DNA of 64,000 nucleotides from NCBI GenBank assembly GCA_025558095.1, contig JAIVFI010000001.1:510501-574500 (forward strand), read 5' to 3'. The notes beneath the pieces are model-generated. The model did not search any database. It saw only the letters and a list, made by a program, of their open reading frames with translations, and had not been told where the DNA came from. This DNA is from Hyaloraphidium curvatum. Taxonomy: Eukaryota; Monoblepharomycota; Hyaloraphidiomycetes; Hyaloraphidiales; Hyaloraphidiaceae. A program made the translations under genes and the position numbers. Shown here in pieces: positions 17,785 through 28,236 of this stretch (the stretch's first letter is position 1; every line of letters begins with the position of its first letter).

Positions 17785-18643
17785 GGAGCCAGCTTGAGCC
17801 ATTCGGGTTGGTAGATCCGGGGGACACGTGTTCCTTCAGGTAGTCCACAATCCATGATCCGGGCACGCGGAGCAGGCAAAGGGCAATCCCAATAGGGCGC
17901 CCCGTGCCCGGGCGGCCCGGTTTGGAGAGCACGACACCGTTCATGGTGGAGATCCAGCTCCGCAGGGACGGCGCAAGGAAGGTGCCGGAGAAGACCAACT
18001 CAACACAATCTTGACCGGCGTGTGGAACCGTACCCGAGAGGCGTCACCACGGCAGCTGAACTGGCGCAGGAGGCGGCGATAGGCCACGCCGTCGACGCCC
18101 TTGCCCGTCGTGCCCAGCAGCAGGAGGTCGTACAGCTTGACCCGTGTCTCCTCGTCATCGGCGCCCGGGAAGGCGTCGGTGATGGTAGCGGCAGCGGGCA
18201 GATCCGGGACGTCGTGATCCCCATACGGCTCCCGGTGGTTAAGGCGGCCCATCTCCGCCTCAGACCCACGGCTCGTTGGGGTCCAGGACCTCCACGTCGC
18301 TCGACAACCGATCGGCGGCCAGGCCCGGGAAGCCGGGACCTGCAAACTGCAGCGCCGAGGAGACCCGATCGAGGCGCCGAGCCTGCTTGGCTTGGTAGCC
18401 CGGCCGAGACTGGAGGTGTGTGAGCATGCCGGCGCGCGAAAAGACGCGGCGCTTCGCGCACTCGTGAAACGTGGTGTTCAGGTCCGAAAGGTACTTTGCG
18501 GCGGCCTCGATCGCGGCGGCGCCCTCGTCCGAACGAGAGGCACGGTGGGCCTCGCCGGCGCACACGAGACCTTCCCACGCCAGCGCACAATGGCCGTCAA
18601 AAGTCGCCATGGTCATGCGGTCCGGCCACAGCGAACGGCTCAT
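17785..18643 (-). pseudogene. Unknown minus-strand gene, frameshifted and abutting the retrotransposon
   Basis: Three overlapping frames read as one coding sequence on the minus strand. The first is 18643-18260, helical, with DLNTTFHECAKRRVFSRAG and LHLQ-like turns. The second runs from about 18257 to 18000 and includes DEETRVKLYDLLLLGTTGKG. The third runs from about 18000 to 17785 and includes GIALCLLRVPGSWIVDYLKEH. No plausible GT-AG introns explain the two frame changes, so it looks decayed. The last frame runs directly into the LTR. I do not recognise the family. It may originally have continued into 12303-11749. Confidence 0.5.
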
Positions 18644-18683
18644 GCATTGAAATAGGATCCGTCATGCATTGAAAAAGGATCCG
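18640..18683. repeat. Tandem 22-bp duplication
   Basis: Two adjacent 22-bp units, each starting TCATGCATTGAAA and ending GGATCCG, differ at one base. The first unit contains the candidate start codon of the 17785-18643 frame. Confidence 0.85.
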
Positions 18684-18717
18684 GCTCGCACCAAACCCGG
18701 TCAGCAGTCCCCCGACT

Positions 18718-20658
18718 TCACGCCGAAATTGCCGAGAAATCGACCGAACCACCGCGCCCCGGCACCGGGAGCCACGCCGGCGCGGCCCCGGACCCCCGCA
18801 GCACCATGTCAGCGTGGAAGACAGCGGCACCATCCGCCGCATCGTCCTGTGCTAGCTCCGCGTCCTTGGGATGCTCGATACGACGCTCGAGGAGAATGCC
18901 AGAGGCGTGCATCTCCTCGGCGAACTTGGCGGCGAGCTTGCGCGCTGCATGGTGTCAGATGCGGTCCCGACGATCCGGCATGCGGAACCCACGCTGGAGC
19001 CCGAACTCGGCGGCGTACGCCTCCAGAGCTTTTGCCACCGTTTCCACGCCCTCTTCCACCTCCCGCAGCCTCTCCATCCGCTCCGTTGCCGCCTCAACCA
19101 TCTCGTACGGACGGGTCCCCTCCAGTTCCTGGCGCTCGGTCAGCAACACCCGCCCCACGAAAAACGCCGGCGCCGCGAGGATGTGGTTGCCGTGCTCCAG
19201 CACCGGGTCGTGGGCGAGCTGGTGGCGCAGGATGCGGGCGTATCGGGCGCACCTGGAAGCCGCGGCACCGCGGAAGCCGGCGGCGAGGAGGGGTTCGGCG
19301 GCCAGGGACTCGCACATGAGGAGCATCTGCAGCGCCGAGTGCGCGTACGCCTTGCTCGGGAACAGCGGTGAGCGCAGCAGGGGCCGCGGGTCGCCCCGTG
19401 CGAGGGCGGGGCCGAATGCAGGGGGGAGCGAGGCGAACTTGGCATCGGCGAGGGAACCCAGCTGCGCCGCGGCGATGCGGAGGCGGGCCTGCCCGCCGTC
19501 GGGATCCCGACCGGGGATGCGGGCCTGCAGGTGACGGGCGAAGCTGGCGAGGTGCGCGTAAGCCAGGATGGAGGCGCGGCAGGAGTGCGGGGCAGAGGCC
19601 AGAGATGAGACGGTCGAAAGCACGTGGCCCCACTCCCGACCGCCCAGGGCAACCGCAGGGAGCCCGTCGGAGCAATCCTCGCGGAGCTGGCGAAAAGCAG
19701 CGTACGGGTCCAAGTTGTCAAAATAGGCTTCGCCCAGCGGTAAGGGGAAGACGCCACCGTCAAAGTACGAGCCGAAGGAGGGCTTGCGGGAGTGGTATGC
19801 CACGCTCACATCGAAGCAACCAATGTAAATCCGCAGGCGAAGGACGAGCTCCCGGAAAATCCACCGGTTTGCGGTAGACGGGGCCTCTAGGGGCAGATTG
19901 CCGTAGAGCCGCTCGACCGACGTCGCACAGCGGCGCATCACGACAAACAGCCTCGCCGGTAGGTCGGCAACGACGAGGACGGCAACGAGCAAGGCCAGCG
20001 CCTGCAATGTCTCGATGTCGTCGCCGTCGCGCGCCAGGAGCAGCTGTCGGGCCCGCTCGCAGCAGAACCGCTCATACGCGAGTCGCTGCCGTTCACCGAG
20101 GCCGTGCAAGTTTCGGGCACCGAGCGCAGCGGCGGCATATGCGAGGGCGAGCGGCGGGCGCGATCCGTAGACGGTACTTTTGCCGCGGAAACCTCGTTCG
20201 AATGAGGCACGGTGGATGAGGGGGAAAGCGGGGTGGGCATGGCGCCAGAAGGCTGCCAAGGCGGGGAGCAGGAGGTCGGAAGTGTCGATGGGCAGCTCTG
20301 GCGCGGCGTCCGGACAGGCGGCGATCAACCAAGTCGAGGGAGATGGGGAGAAGAGCTCCGCGGGGAGCTGCTGCTGTCGTCGCCGCGCCGACGCGACGAG
20401 GTGGTCCAGCAGCGACACCGCCGAGCCGTGTAGCCGTGGGCTAGCCGGGCGCGGGGACTCGGCAACCGGCTCCCCCGAGCACACGCCGCAAGATTGAGAC
20501 CCGGAGAGGCTGACAGCGCTGTCGTGGTGGCGAGGCGTGTGGTTATCCGAGGCCTCGTCCCCAAGCCGCGGCGGCCAGGTGGCGCGCTCGTCGCAGTCGT
20601 CCTCGGCGCAGCAGGCACCGTCCCGGAAGGCACCACCGGTGTGCATTCCGTCCATCAA
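18718..20658 (-). CDS. Fungal-specific transcription factor domain protein
   Basis: The main exon (20658-18993) encodes a Fungal_trans-type middle homology region: LLLPALAAFWRHAHPAFPLIH (an FF..HP.FP.LH-type opening, about residue 125), then a long all-helical region with ALAYAAAALGARN and ALLVAVLVVADLPAR. A candidate 48-nt intron (18992-18945, with CTGAC branch) leads to a short last exon ending at 18718 with a helical RKLAAKFAEEMHASGILLE segment. Without splicing the protein stops at 18955. Such proteins normally carry an N-terminal Zn2Cys6 DNA-binding cluster. None is visible upstream in any frame, only Cys-poor sequence plus a CCAEDDCDE patch. It may lack DNA binding or have an unidentified distant first exon. 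Confidence 0.75.
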
Positions 20659-21126
20659 GGCCTCCGGAGGAGTCCGCTCAGGGGCTTGGAGGTGGGCGGC
20701 CGACTTCGAAGGACTACAGGCGGGTCCAGACCGCCTCGATCACACGAAAACCAGACCGCCCGGCCGGTCCCTTCCTTGCGGGCCCCGCCGCATCCCAACG
20801 TTGCAGAATGTCAGGGGGCGAGTGGCCACTCCGAGATTGTCTCCGTGCGGAGCGAACCCAAAGCGCCGCCCGCCCTCGCCACAGTCTGCACCCCGTCCTC
20901 CGTCTCCTTCGGCCTCACCGTCGTGTCCGCAGCCACTCGCGAGCGCGAAATCGAGAAGGTTAGGCGTTCCATTTTGTCCAGCTGCAAGAAGACTAGGCCC
21001 GGCAGCTCAGGCGGGAAAGTCGGGGTTCGTCGGACGACGCGTCGTTCGCGTCCTGGCGTTCCGTGTTCGGGCGTGGTGGCTAAACTGCCCCCCTTCGAAT
21101 AACCACTGGATACTTAACACTACATT
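20659..21126. other. Intergenic between two minus-strand genes
   Basis: No domain or clear exon was found. I searched the minus strand here for the missing Zn2Cys6 cluster of the transcription factor and found no CxxC pair with suitable spacing. Confidence 0.5.
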
Positions 21127-21801
21127 TCAGCGTCCGGTGTCCTCTTCCACCACGGTGTTGGGCAGCCGCCTCCACATCGCCGCCTGCTCCTCAACCGTCA
21201 CGTGCATCCGCGCCTCCAGGCCCTTGACCACGATGCGGGAGTCCGCAGGCCGCATCCGCGCGGCGGGCAGTAAGTCGAGGATCGGACGTCCGCTTTCGAA
21301 GAAGGGGAAGCTGCCCATCAGGCGTCTGTCCCGCAGTACGGCGTCGGGCCTTACGAGGATCAGTTCCCGCGGCAAGCAGGCCGCCAGGAGCCAGATGAGC
21401 GCCAGGCCCCCGGGCTCCACAATGAGCACGCACGGGAAACGAGACAGAGATCCGGGGAGATCGGGGTGCGTGGAGCGGTTGTAGTTGAGCACCGAGACGC
21501 GCTCCACGGCTTCCAGCACGGGGGAGCCAAAGTTGGCGAGGAAAGCCCTGAATCCGTCCAAGCAGAGCTCCCGGAAGCGGGGTCCTCCGGGGCCTATGAT
21601 GCCGAGCGTCCTCTGAACGGCCTCGAAGTTGGTATCGGTGATCTCCAGGGTCCGGTGCAGCAGGGCCCGAGCCAGGTCCCACGCGTCCCGGCTAGCGAGG
21701 CCGAGTTCGAGCAACGTCCGGCGCAAGCGGCACGACAAAAGCAGCTCCATGAAGACGATGAGGATTTCCGGCGGCAAATGAGGCTGCAAAGGATCCTCCA
21801 T
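21127..21801 (-). CDS. F-box-like family protein, short intact copy
   Basis: About 224 residues from the Met at 21801; an in-frame Met at 21882 would overlap the neighbouring gene start. The N-terminus HLPPEILIVFMELL, then CRLRRTLLELGLASRDAWDLA, is the F-box-like opening shared by at least seven other copies or fragments in this window. The C-terminus keeps the family's AMWRR signature in altered form (AAMWRRLPNTVVEE). It is the only copy with an uninterrupted frame. F-box proteins are adaptors of SCF ubiquitin ligases, and that role is inferred. It is divergently arranged with the DUF1349 gene, 74 bp away. Confidence 0.65.
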   Translation of the reverse strand: MEDPLQPHLPPEILIVFMELLLSCRLRRTLLELGLASRDAWDLARALLHRTLEITDTNFEAVQRTLGIIGPGGPRFRELCLDGFRAFLANFGSPVLEAVERVSVLNYNRSTHPDLPGSLSRFPCVLIVEPGGLALIWLLAACLPRELILVRPDAVLRDRRLMGSFPFFESGRPILDLLPAARMRPADSRIVVKGLEARMHVTVEEQAAMWRRLPNTVVEEDTGR

Positions 21802-21875
21802 CGTGCTCCAATCGTCGAGTTTGCGACCGCGCCTGGCGCCCGCGTCTGCCACGCGTTCCGCGCGCCGCATCCACA

Positions 21876-22767
21876 ATGGCACAGCGTCCCCTCGTCGCCC
21901 TCGCGGGCCACTCGTCGACGTCCCCGCCTTCCGACTCGCCGCTCGCGCCGCGATGGCACTTCACCACGCCGGCGGCGTGGGCGGTCTCGAAGGAGGGCAC
22001 GCTCACCTTCACGTCCGACAAGGGGACCGACTTCTGGCAGCGCACGCACTACGGATTCCGGAACGACAACGGGCACTTCTTGGCCGTGAAGGGTTATCCT
22101 GAAGCGGGGAAAGAGGGGATTGACTACGTGATGAACGTGGGGATCAAATGGAAGGCCGCTGCGAAGTACGACCAGGCGGGATTCTACGTGGGTTGCCCCC
22201 TCGGGGACGCTTTCGGGCTACGTCTCTGATTGGAATCGATGCATGACGCGGCGTGACGCGTCGATCGCGTTTCCGGGTCCAGATCCGCGCCTCCGCGTCG
22301 TGCTGGGCCAAGTTCTCTTGCGAGTACGAGGCCGCCGAGTTTCCCGCCGGCCTGGGCGGGGTCGTTACCAACTCGGGTTACTCTGACTGGTGGGGTGCTT
22401 GCGATTGGCTTTGAACGCTCGGTGCTGACCGTCGAAAAGGTCCTTTGCGCCCGTCGCCAACGACACGAACAAGATGTACTACCGCCTCCGGCGCCGCGGG
22501 CCCAACTACATCGGTGAGCCCATGCCCCCCTTGCCTCTCCGCCCACGTTCTGATGTCTGCGGTCCAGTTCACGCCTCGGCGGACGGCAAGACCAAGTGGA
22601 CGCAGCTCCGCCTCTTCCGCCTTTCGGAAGACGACGGCGTCACCCCCCTCGACATCGGCATCTACGCGGCCTCGCCGATCGAGGGCGGCATGACGGTCGA
22701 GGTGTTCGAGTGGACGATGGAGGAGGCCAAGCAGGGGACGGGCTGGGATCCGTACTACGACGATTGA
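21876..22767 (+). CDS. DUF1349 (REE1-like) protein
   Basis: Four exons (21876-22187, 22283-22389, 22440-22513, 22568-22767) give 230 residues. The product begins after a short Ser/Pro leader with WHFTTPAAWAV and has FTSDKGTDFWQRTHYGF, then CWAKFSCEYEA, VVTNSGYSDW and a final LDIGIYAASP segment. This is the concanavalin-like DUF1349 fold found in yeast REE1 (regulator of enolase) and bacterial homologues. The exact biochemical role is unknown. All three introns are short (95, 50 and 54 nt), and the second has a GCTGAC branch. Each join restores a conserved residue, for example the Trp of SDW. Confidence 0.9.
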
Positions 22768-22823
22768 ATTCCCGAGCAAACCAATTCTCTTTCCTTCTAT
22801 CCTCCGCTCGACCCTCCCCGCAA

Positions 22824-25800
22824 TCAGCGCTTCCTCTTCTTGTCGTTCCTCTTCCTCTCCCTCGGTGCGGCAGGCTGCCCCGCCTGCGCGTGCGGCGCGG
22901 GGGCAAAGTGCCCGCCCGGCCCGCGCGGCACGAACCCGGGCAGCGGCAGCGGCGGCACCCCCGTCGCGAGGTAGTCCAGCACCTTGCGAAAGTCGGCGTC
23001 CGAGACGGCCTCGAGGTCCACCGTGATCTCGCCCGAGGTCTCGACGACGTGCGAGAGGCCGGGGACAAAGTGGCCCAGGAGGATGAGCACGCCCGGCTGG
23101 AGGTGGGCCTTGTTGCGGAGCGCGCTGGCGAGGGCCTGCCCGCGGTCCTGCAGGCGCATGCTCGGCGAGTTGGGGAGCGAGGCGGCGCCGATCGCCGGCA
23201 CCGACTTGTGCGGGGTGGCGGGGGGTTCGGCGGGAGGCGGGGTCCCGGCGCCGTCGGTCGTGGCGCCTTCGGGAATCGGCAGCTTGACGATGAGCGAAGG
23301 CTTGCGCTCCGGCTTCGGGGGCGCCGGGCGGGCCGCAGGCGTCTCGGGCGCGGGTGCGATCTCGCCGGGTGCAGCGGCGGAGGGCACCGTCTTGCCCATC
23401 CCCTGTTGGCCCGCGGCCTGCTGTTCCTCGGCGACCGGCGCCTGCTCGCCCGTTTCCTGCGTCCCCTCGGCCTCCTCCATCGCCACGTCCCCGCCCTCTT
23501 CCTCGCCGGCCTGCTCCACCATCGCACCCGGGCTCTCGACCGTCGCCGGCCCCGTCGGCGGCTCCACCTCCATCGACGTCAGCGGCGCGCCCTGCGTCGC
23601 CGGGCTCTTCTCGTGCTCCTCCACCGCCTCGACGAAGTGGTCGTCGTCGGAGGAGTAGTCCACCAGAGGTAGCCCGCCGGCGCTGCGGGGCTCGGGCTCG
23701 GGAGTGGGTTCGCCGGCTTCCTGCTCCGAGGGGGCCGCGGGGTGCTCGACCTGCATGCTGTCGACCGAAGCCTCGCGCGCGTCCGTCCTGTCCTCGGCGG
23801 TCTCGGTCGCCGCCTCTTGCTCCGCGGCGGCGGCGGCGTCCTCCTGCGCGGGCGGCTCCTCCACAGCCGGCGTCCCGGGCCCCGCCTGCTGCTCCTCGAC
23901 CGCTGCTTCCGGCGCGGGTTCCGGTTCCGCCGCCTGCTCCTCCTCGGCCAGCTGCTCCTCCGCCCCGCCCTCCTTGCCCTCCTCCTCCGCAGCAGGCTGA
24001 TCCTCCGACTGCGCCGTCCTGGCCCTCTTGCTCCTCCTCGGCCCCTCATCCTCCTCCGCCTCCCCCTCCTCCTCGTCCTCGTGCGCCGCCGACGCCTTGG
24101 ACCTCGTCCGCCGGTTGGCCGCCGGCGCCGCCTCGGCCTGCAACCTCGCACGCTTGCCCGACCGCGACGCCCGCCTGCCTTCGTCCTCCTCCTGTTGCCC
24201 GGCGGCGGCGGCAGGGAACTCGTCCAGCGCCACCGACGCGGGCGTATCGCCCCCCGCGCTCTCCTCCTCGGGCGAGTTGAGCGCGTTCAGATCCGGCGCG
24301 CTCGCCGACTTCCTCGGCCTCCCCGGGCGGCGCTTGCTCCCCGGCGCGGCGTCCCCGGGGGACGGCAGCGCGCCGGGGAGGGTGACGGCGTCGACGGTGA
24401 CCGAGATGGGCGCGGGGAGCTGAACCGTGGGGGGGTGCGAGCGCCGGCCGCGGCCGCGCCGGGCTTCGGGCTCCGCGTCTTGCTCCTCCTCCGCCGCCGG
24501 TGGCTCCTCCGCCGGCGCCTCCTCCTCCTTCCCGGCCTTCTCCCCGCCCTCCCCCTCGGCCGCCTCCTCCTTCCTCGGCCTCGCATCCGGGGGAGGCGAC
24601 CCCGCCGCCGCGTGCTCCTGCTGCGCGCGCTTGCTCCGCGTGACCCTGGCCATGAGCGGCTGCTCCTCCTCGTCCTCCTCGGGCTCCTGCGCCTGAGCCG
24701 GCACCGGTTCGGGCTCCGCCTCGGCAGCCTTGCCCTTGCCCTTCCTGTCCTTGTCCTTTTCCTTCTCCTTGTCCTTGTCCTTGGGCGCCTCATCCCCCTC
24801 CTCGGCCGCCGGGTCGATCAGCCTCCTCCTCCTCCTCCCCTTTTCCTCCCCCTTCTCCTCCCCCTCCTCCCCCCTCTTCCCCCTCCTCGGCCTCTCCTCC
24901 TCCTCCCCCTTCTCCCCCTCCGCCTCGGTCTCCTCCCCCGCGTGCTCCCCCTCCCCCCCTCCCTTGCGCAGCTGCTCCAGCACCCCGGCCCACAGCGCGC
25001 GGCGCCGCGCGTGGCCGTCGAGGAAGTCGTTCATCGCGCGCACGTTGCTCGCCGAGACGGATTCGGGGATGTAGGACCAGCCGATGGGGTGCGCGGATTC
25101 GGAGGGGGTGGAGGAGCGCGCGGGCGGGGGGCGGGAACTCGTGGCTGGGGGCGGGTGCGCGGCGGAGGCGGGTTCGGGGACGATGTTGCGCTCGATCTGC
25201 GGGTTCCATGCCGACAAACGTCAGCCGAAGGACGGCGGACGGCGCGAGCAGGCAGGCGACCCACGTGCTTGGCCAGGTCCTTGTCCGCCCCTTCGACCGC
25301 CTTGCCCCACGCCATCAGCTTGTTCACCACCTTCTTCCTCTCGACCGGATCCTGCTCGTACCCCTCCGACGCCGCGAGGGGCAGCTCCACGCCGCTCAGC
25401 CCGGCCTCGGCGTCGGCGAACGAGTGGCCCGTGAGCAGCCCCAGCCGGCGGGCAAGGTACTTGAGGTATCCCCCCAGCGACGCAGCCACCTCCTCGAGGA
25501 AGGTGGCCATGTCCGGGTAGCCCCCCTTTTCGACGCGGTTCTCGATGGCCTGCAGCGAGGGCACGCTGGTCGGGAACGAGCGCGGGGGCGCGGAAACGAA
25601 GTTGGGGTCGAACGGGATGAACAGCGGGGTCTTGGTGCTCTGCTTGCGCCCCGAGAGCACGGTCAGCAGCCCCCGGACGGCGTAGAGCGTGTCGGGGTGC
25701 ATGGCGCCGGGGACGGGGGATTTGCTGTCCGCGGGGGGGTGGTGCAGCTGGCGGAGGGGCTCGGGGGGTTCCGTTCGCCTAAAGTGGGGGGAAATACGGG

Positions 25801-26484
25801 AGTGAGTGGCATGGATAAGGGGCGGAGGACAACGCACCGCCGCTTCCTGGCGTCCTCCCTCGCGTTCTTTGGCGGCGGGTCGCCGGCGTCGGACGCCTCG
25901 TCGTTGGGCAGCTTCAGCACGGGGCTGCTGCTCCGCACCGAGTCGCGTGCGCGGCCGCGGCGGCCCTCTGACGCGTCCGACAGCTCGTGCTCCGAGAGGC
26001 CCGACGAGGCGGCCGAGGGCGAGCGCTCGGGCGCGGCGGGCGGCTCGGCGCGGTCGGCGGCCCTGCCGCGCTGCCTGGGCTCCTTTGGCTGCTCGGGCTG
26101 CCCGGACTGCCCGGGCCTGGCGTCCTTAGCGTCCTTGGCATCCCTGTCCCTCGGATCCCGCGCCTCCCTCCCCTCCCTTGGGTCCGGCCTGGGGTCCTTC
26201 CCCTCCCTCGGTTGCGGCCCGGGGCTCCCGCTGCCGTCCCTGTCGCCGCGCCGCCGCCTGCCCGCGGCCTCCATCTCGCGCTTCTGCTCGGCGGCCGACG
26301 GGCCGAACCGGCCGCGCGGCGGGTTTGCGGGCGGCGCCGAGGCGGGGGCCGCCTTGTGCGCTGCGGCTTTGCCCTTCGCGGGCGGCGGCGGCGGCGTGGC
26401 GCGCGCGGGCGGGGGCGTCTTGCGGCCCGTGTCGCCGAAAATGTCCGAGATCACGTTGCCGCCGCCCTTGGCCTTGGGCGGCAT
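22824..26484 (-). CDS. Large charged nuclear-type protein with possible bromodomain-like segment
   Basis: Three exons (26484-25838, 25778-25265, 25196-22824) give 1177 residues. Exon 1 is Pro/Arg/Asp/Lys-rich. Exon 2 is ordered and contains a stretch (FIPFDPNFVSAPP, then SLQAIENRVEKGGYPDMATF) resembling the end of a bromodomain, but too divergent to be sure. Exon 3 has Glu/Lys repeats (alternating KDKEKEKDKDRK near 24760), many AT-hook-like GRPRK and RRGRGRR patches, long Glu/Ala tracts, a conserved-looking block near the C-terminus (QPGVLILLGHFVPGLSH) and a terminal RKRNDKKRKR nuclear-localisation signal. Introns are 59 and 68 nt. A chromatin role is inferred. It converges with the DUF1349 gene (57 bp between stops). 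Confidence 0.7.
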
Positions 26485-26562
26485 CTTGAACGACGGGTGG
26501 AGGGAAACCAGGAGCGGACCGTGCGGAACAACAGCGCGTCTCAACACCGGCCCGTGTTTCAA

Positions 26563-26720
26563 TATGGAGGTCCGTCCCGGCCGCCGCCGGAGAGTGGAAC
26601 TGTTCAGCTGGCGCTCGTGGCGTCGCACTATGCTGGAATTCGGCCTCGCCAGCCGCTCGACGTGGGACCTCGTGCGGCCCTCGCTGGACACAACCCGGGG
26701 ATCGCGCGCGGAAACCGGCC
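26563..26720 (+). pseudogene. F-box-like family fragment
   Basis: A short plus-strand stretch reads SWRRTMLEFGLASRSTWDLV, closely matching the N-terminal segment of the intact copy (CRLRRTLLELGLASRDAWDL). There is no LPxEL start and no C-terminal signature in frame, so it is a relic of the family. Confidence 0.55.
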
Positions 26721-27381
26721 GACGCCGCCGTGAGATTGCTGGCGAGGACCGACGGCAACGCGCCGCGGTTTCGCGTTCCCGTTGTCCGCGGCGGCGGCCC
26801 CACCCTGCGGTCGGACATCCCCTTGGATTCCGCGGCCCTCCAGGCCGTCAAAAGCAGCGACCGTGCTGTCGCCGACGAATGCTCCCATCTAGCTTCTCGA
26901 AACAATCTCATACCGCTTTCCGCGGGCCATCTTGCACGGCGTGGGGCAGGCGAGGGTGTACATCCCCGTTGCCTCGTGTCGCCCGCCCGGACCCATTGCG
27001 CCGGACCAAAGATGCCTGCTGACCAAAGACGTTTTCGCGCGACCTCCAAGCGCCCATCTCGTCGTCAGGGATCCCCCGCCCGCACAAGGGGTCGAGGTCG
27101 CGGTTGTCGAGGGCCGAGCGGGCGGAATGCGTAGCAATCTACGTCTTCCGCAGCGAATGCGGGGCGGCCTCGGCCCGCGGCCAGCTTCCCATGCGCAAAT
27201 CCCGCCCACAATCGATGCTCGGTGATGCACGCCCGGCGCTTCCGCTGCATGCCAGCAAGGCCGATCGCCGTGTGGACCCCGCGATCGTGCACAGCCGGGG
27301 AACCCAAGCCCCGAACGAACCCCCGAACGAACCCTCGAGGTCGGCCGGGCACTCTCCCGGCCCACCGCTCCCCGCGGCCGA
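26721..27381. other. Intergenic, possibly decayed coding sequence
   Basis: Only mixed open frames are present and no domain is seen. The first part may continue the F-box-like relic. Confidence 0.4.
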
Positions 27382-27750
27382 ATGGCGCTGCCGCCGGCGT
27401 ATTTCGCCGCGCAGCTTTCCGCGCTCGCGGCGGTGTTTTTCTTCGCGACGCGTGCGCCGCGTGCGCTGCTGGCCCTGGTGCTCCTGTCGTCGGCGTTCAT
27501 CCTGGCGCGGGCGCCGATGTCGCCTGCGGAGCGCGCCAAGGTCGCGGCCGAGCTGCCGCTGGGGCTGGGCGCGGTGCTTGCTTTCCCGCTGCTGCCGCCG
27601 GGGCCGCGCGCGCGCCTCCTGCCGCGCTTCTCGCGCTTCGTGGACGCGGCCGTGCTGGCCAACGTCGCCGGGCCGGGGGCCGACGCAGCAATGGCGGGGG
27701 TTGCGTGGTGCGTGGCCGGCTATGCGGCCTACCGGACGTGGCGCATGTAG
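27382..27750 (+). CDS. Small membrane protein of unknown function
   Basis: 122 residues from an ATG in good context. Three or four hydrophobic segments alternate with short Arg-containing loops: residues about 5-22, 26-42, 55-70 and 95-115, the last ending in GYAAYRTWRM. I do not recognise the family. A four-helix endoplasmic-reticulum protein is plausible. No intron is needed. Confidence 0.6.
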   Translation: MALPPAYFAAQLSALAAVFFFATRAPRALLALVLLSSAFILARAPMSPAERAKVAAELPLGLGAVLAFPLLPPGPRARLLPRFSRFVDAAVLANVAGPGADAAMAGVAWCVAGYAAYRTWRM

Positions 27751-28236
27751 GCGTGGAAAGGTCGATGTTCGAGCCGGGACGGGAACGCACGAAGGCGCGA
27801 GGCGCGTGGAGTCCGTTCTGGTCCGAAGCGTACTCGGCTACTTGGCCTACGGGACGGATGACCAACCGGACGGCCTGCGCGGCATCCTCCATCTCGACGC
27901 GTCTCGCAGGCCGCTCGCAGTTCCGCCCCGACGGGGCGCTGAGCGATCAATCGCGCCCATCCAGCGCCTCAGGCGCGGACTTGTTTTGCTCCGACAGCCA
28001 GAGGACCTCGCTCGCAACGGGGACACCGCCGGCAAGGCCGGGGACTAGGCGAGCGATCCTATCAGAGGAAGTGATCAAGCCGCCCGCACCAGACCTCTGT
28101 TTGCTAAGGAAGCTATGGTCGTGGCGGCGCCCGAAGCACTTGTTGAGAACTGGGTTGAGATTTGGCGAGCCGCGCACTCGCAGGTCGATTAGCCCCCTCC
28201 CGAGCCCCACCGCCGAGCGCCCGACGCGTTTTCGCA
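27751..28236. other. Intergenic, no gene seen
   Basis: This stretch lies between the small membrane protein and the F-box-like copy. Frames are short and no known motif is visible. Confidence 0.5.

Noticed and set aside
18644-21126. Search for a Zn2Cys6 cluster exon for the transcription factor
   Set aside because: Cys patches (CCAEDDCDE and ACSPSKS) do not fit the C-x2-C-x6-C spacing.
22596-25520. Long plus-strand Leu/Pro-rich frames
   Set aside because: Complement of Glu/Ala-rich codons in the minus-strand gene; produces artificial Leu runs.
25208-27022. 604-codon plus-strand frame
   Set aside because: Antisense to the three-exon charged protein, whose splice sites and ordered segments favour the minus strand. 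Only a short F-box-like piece near 26563-26720 was kept.
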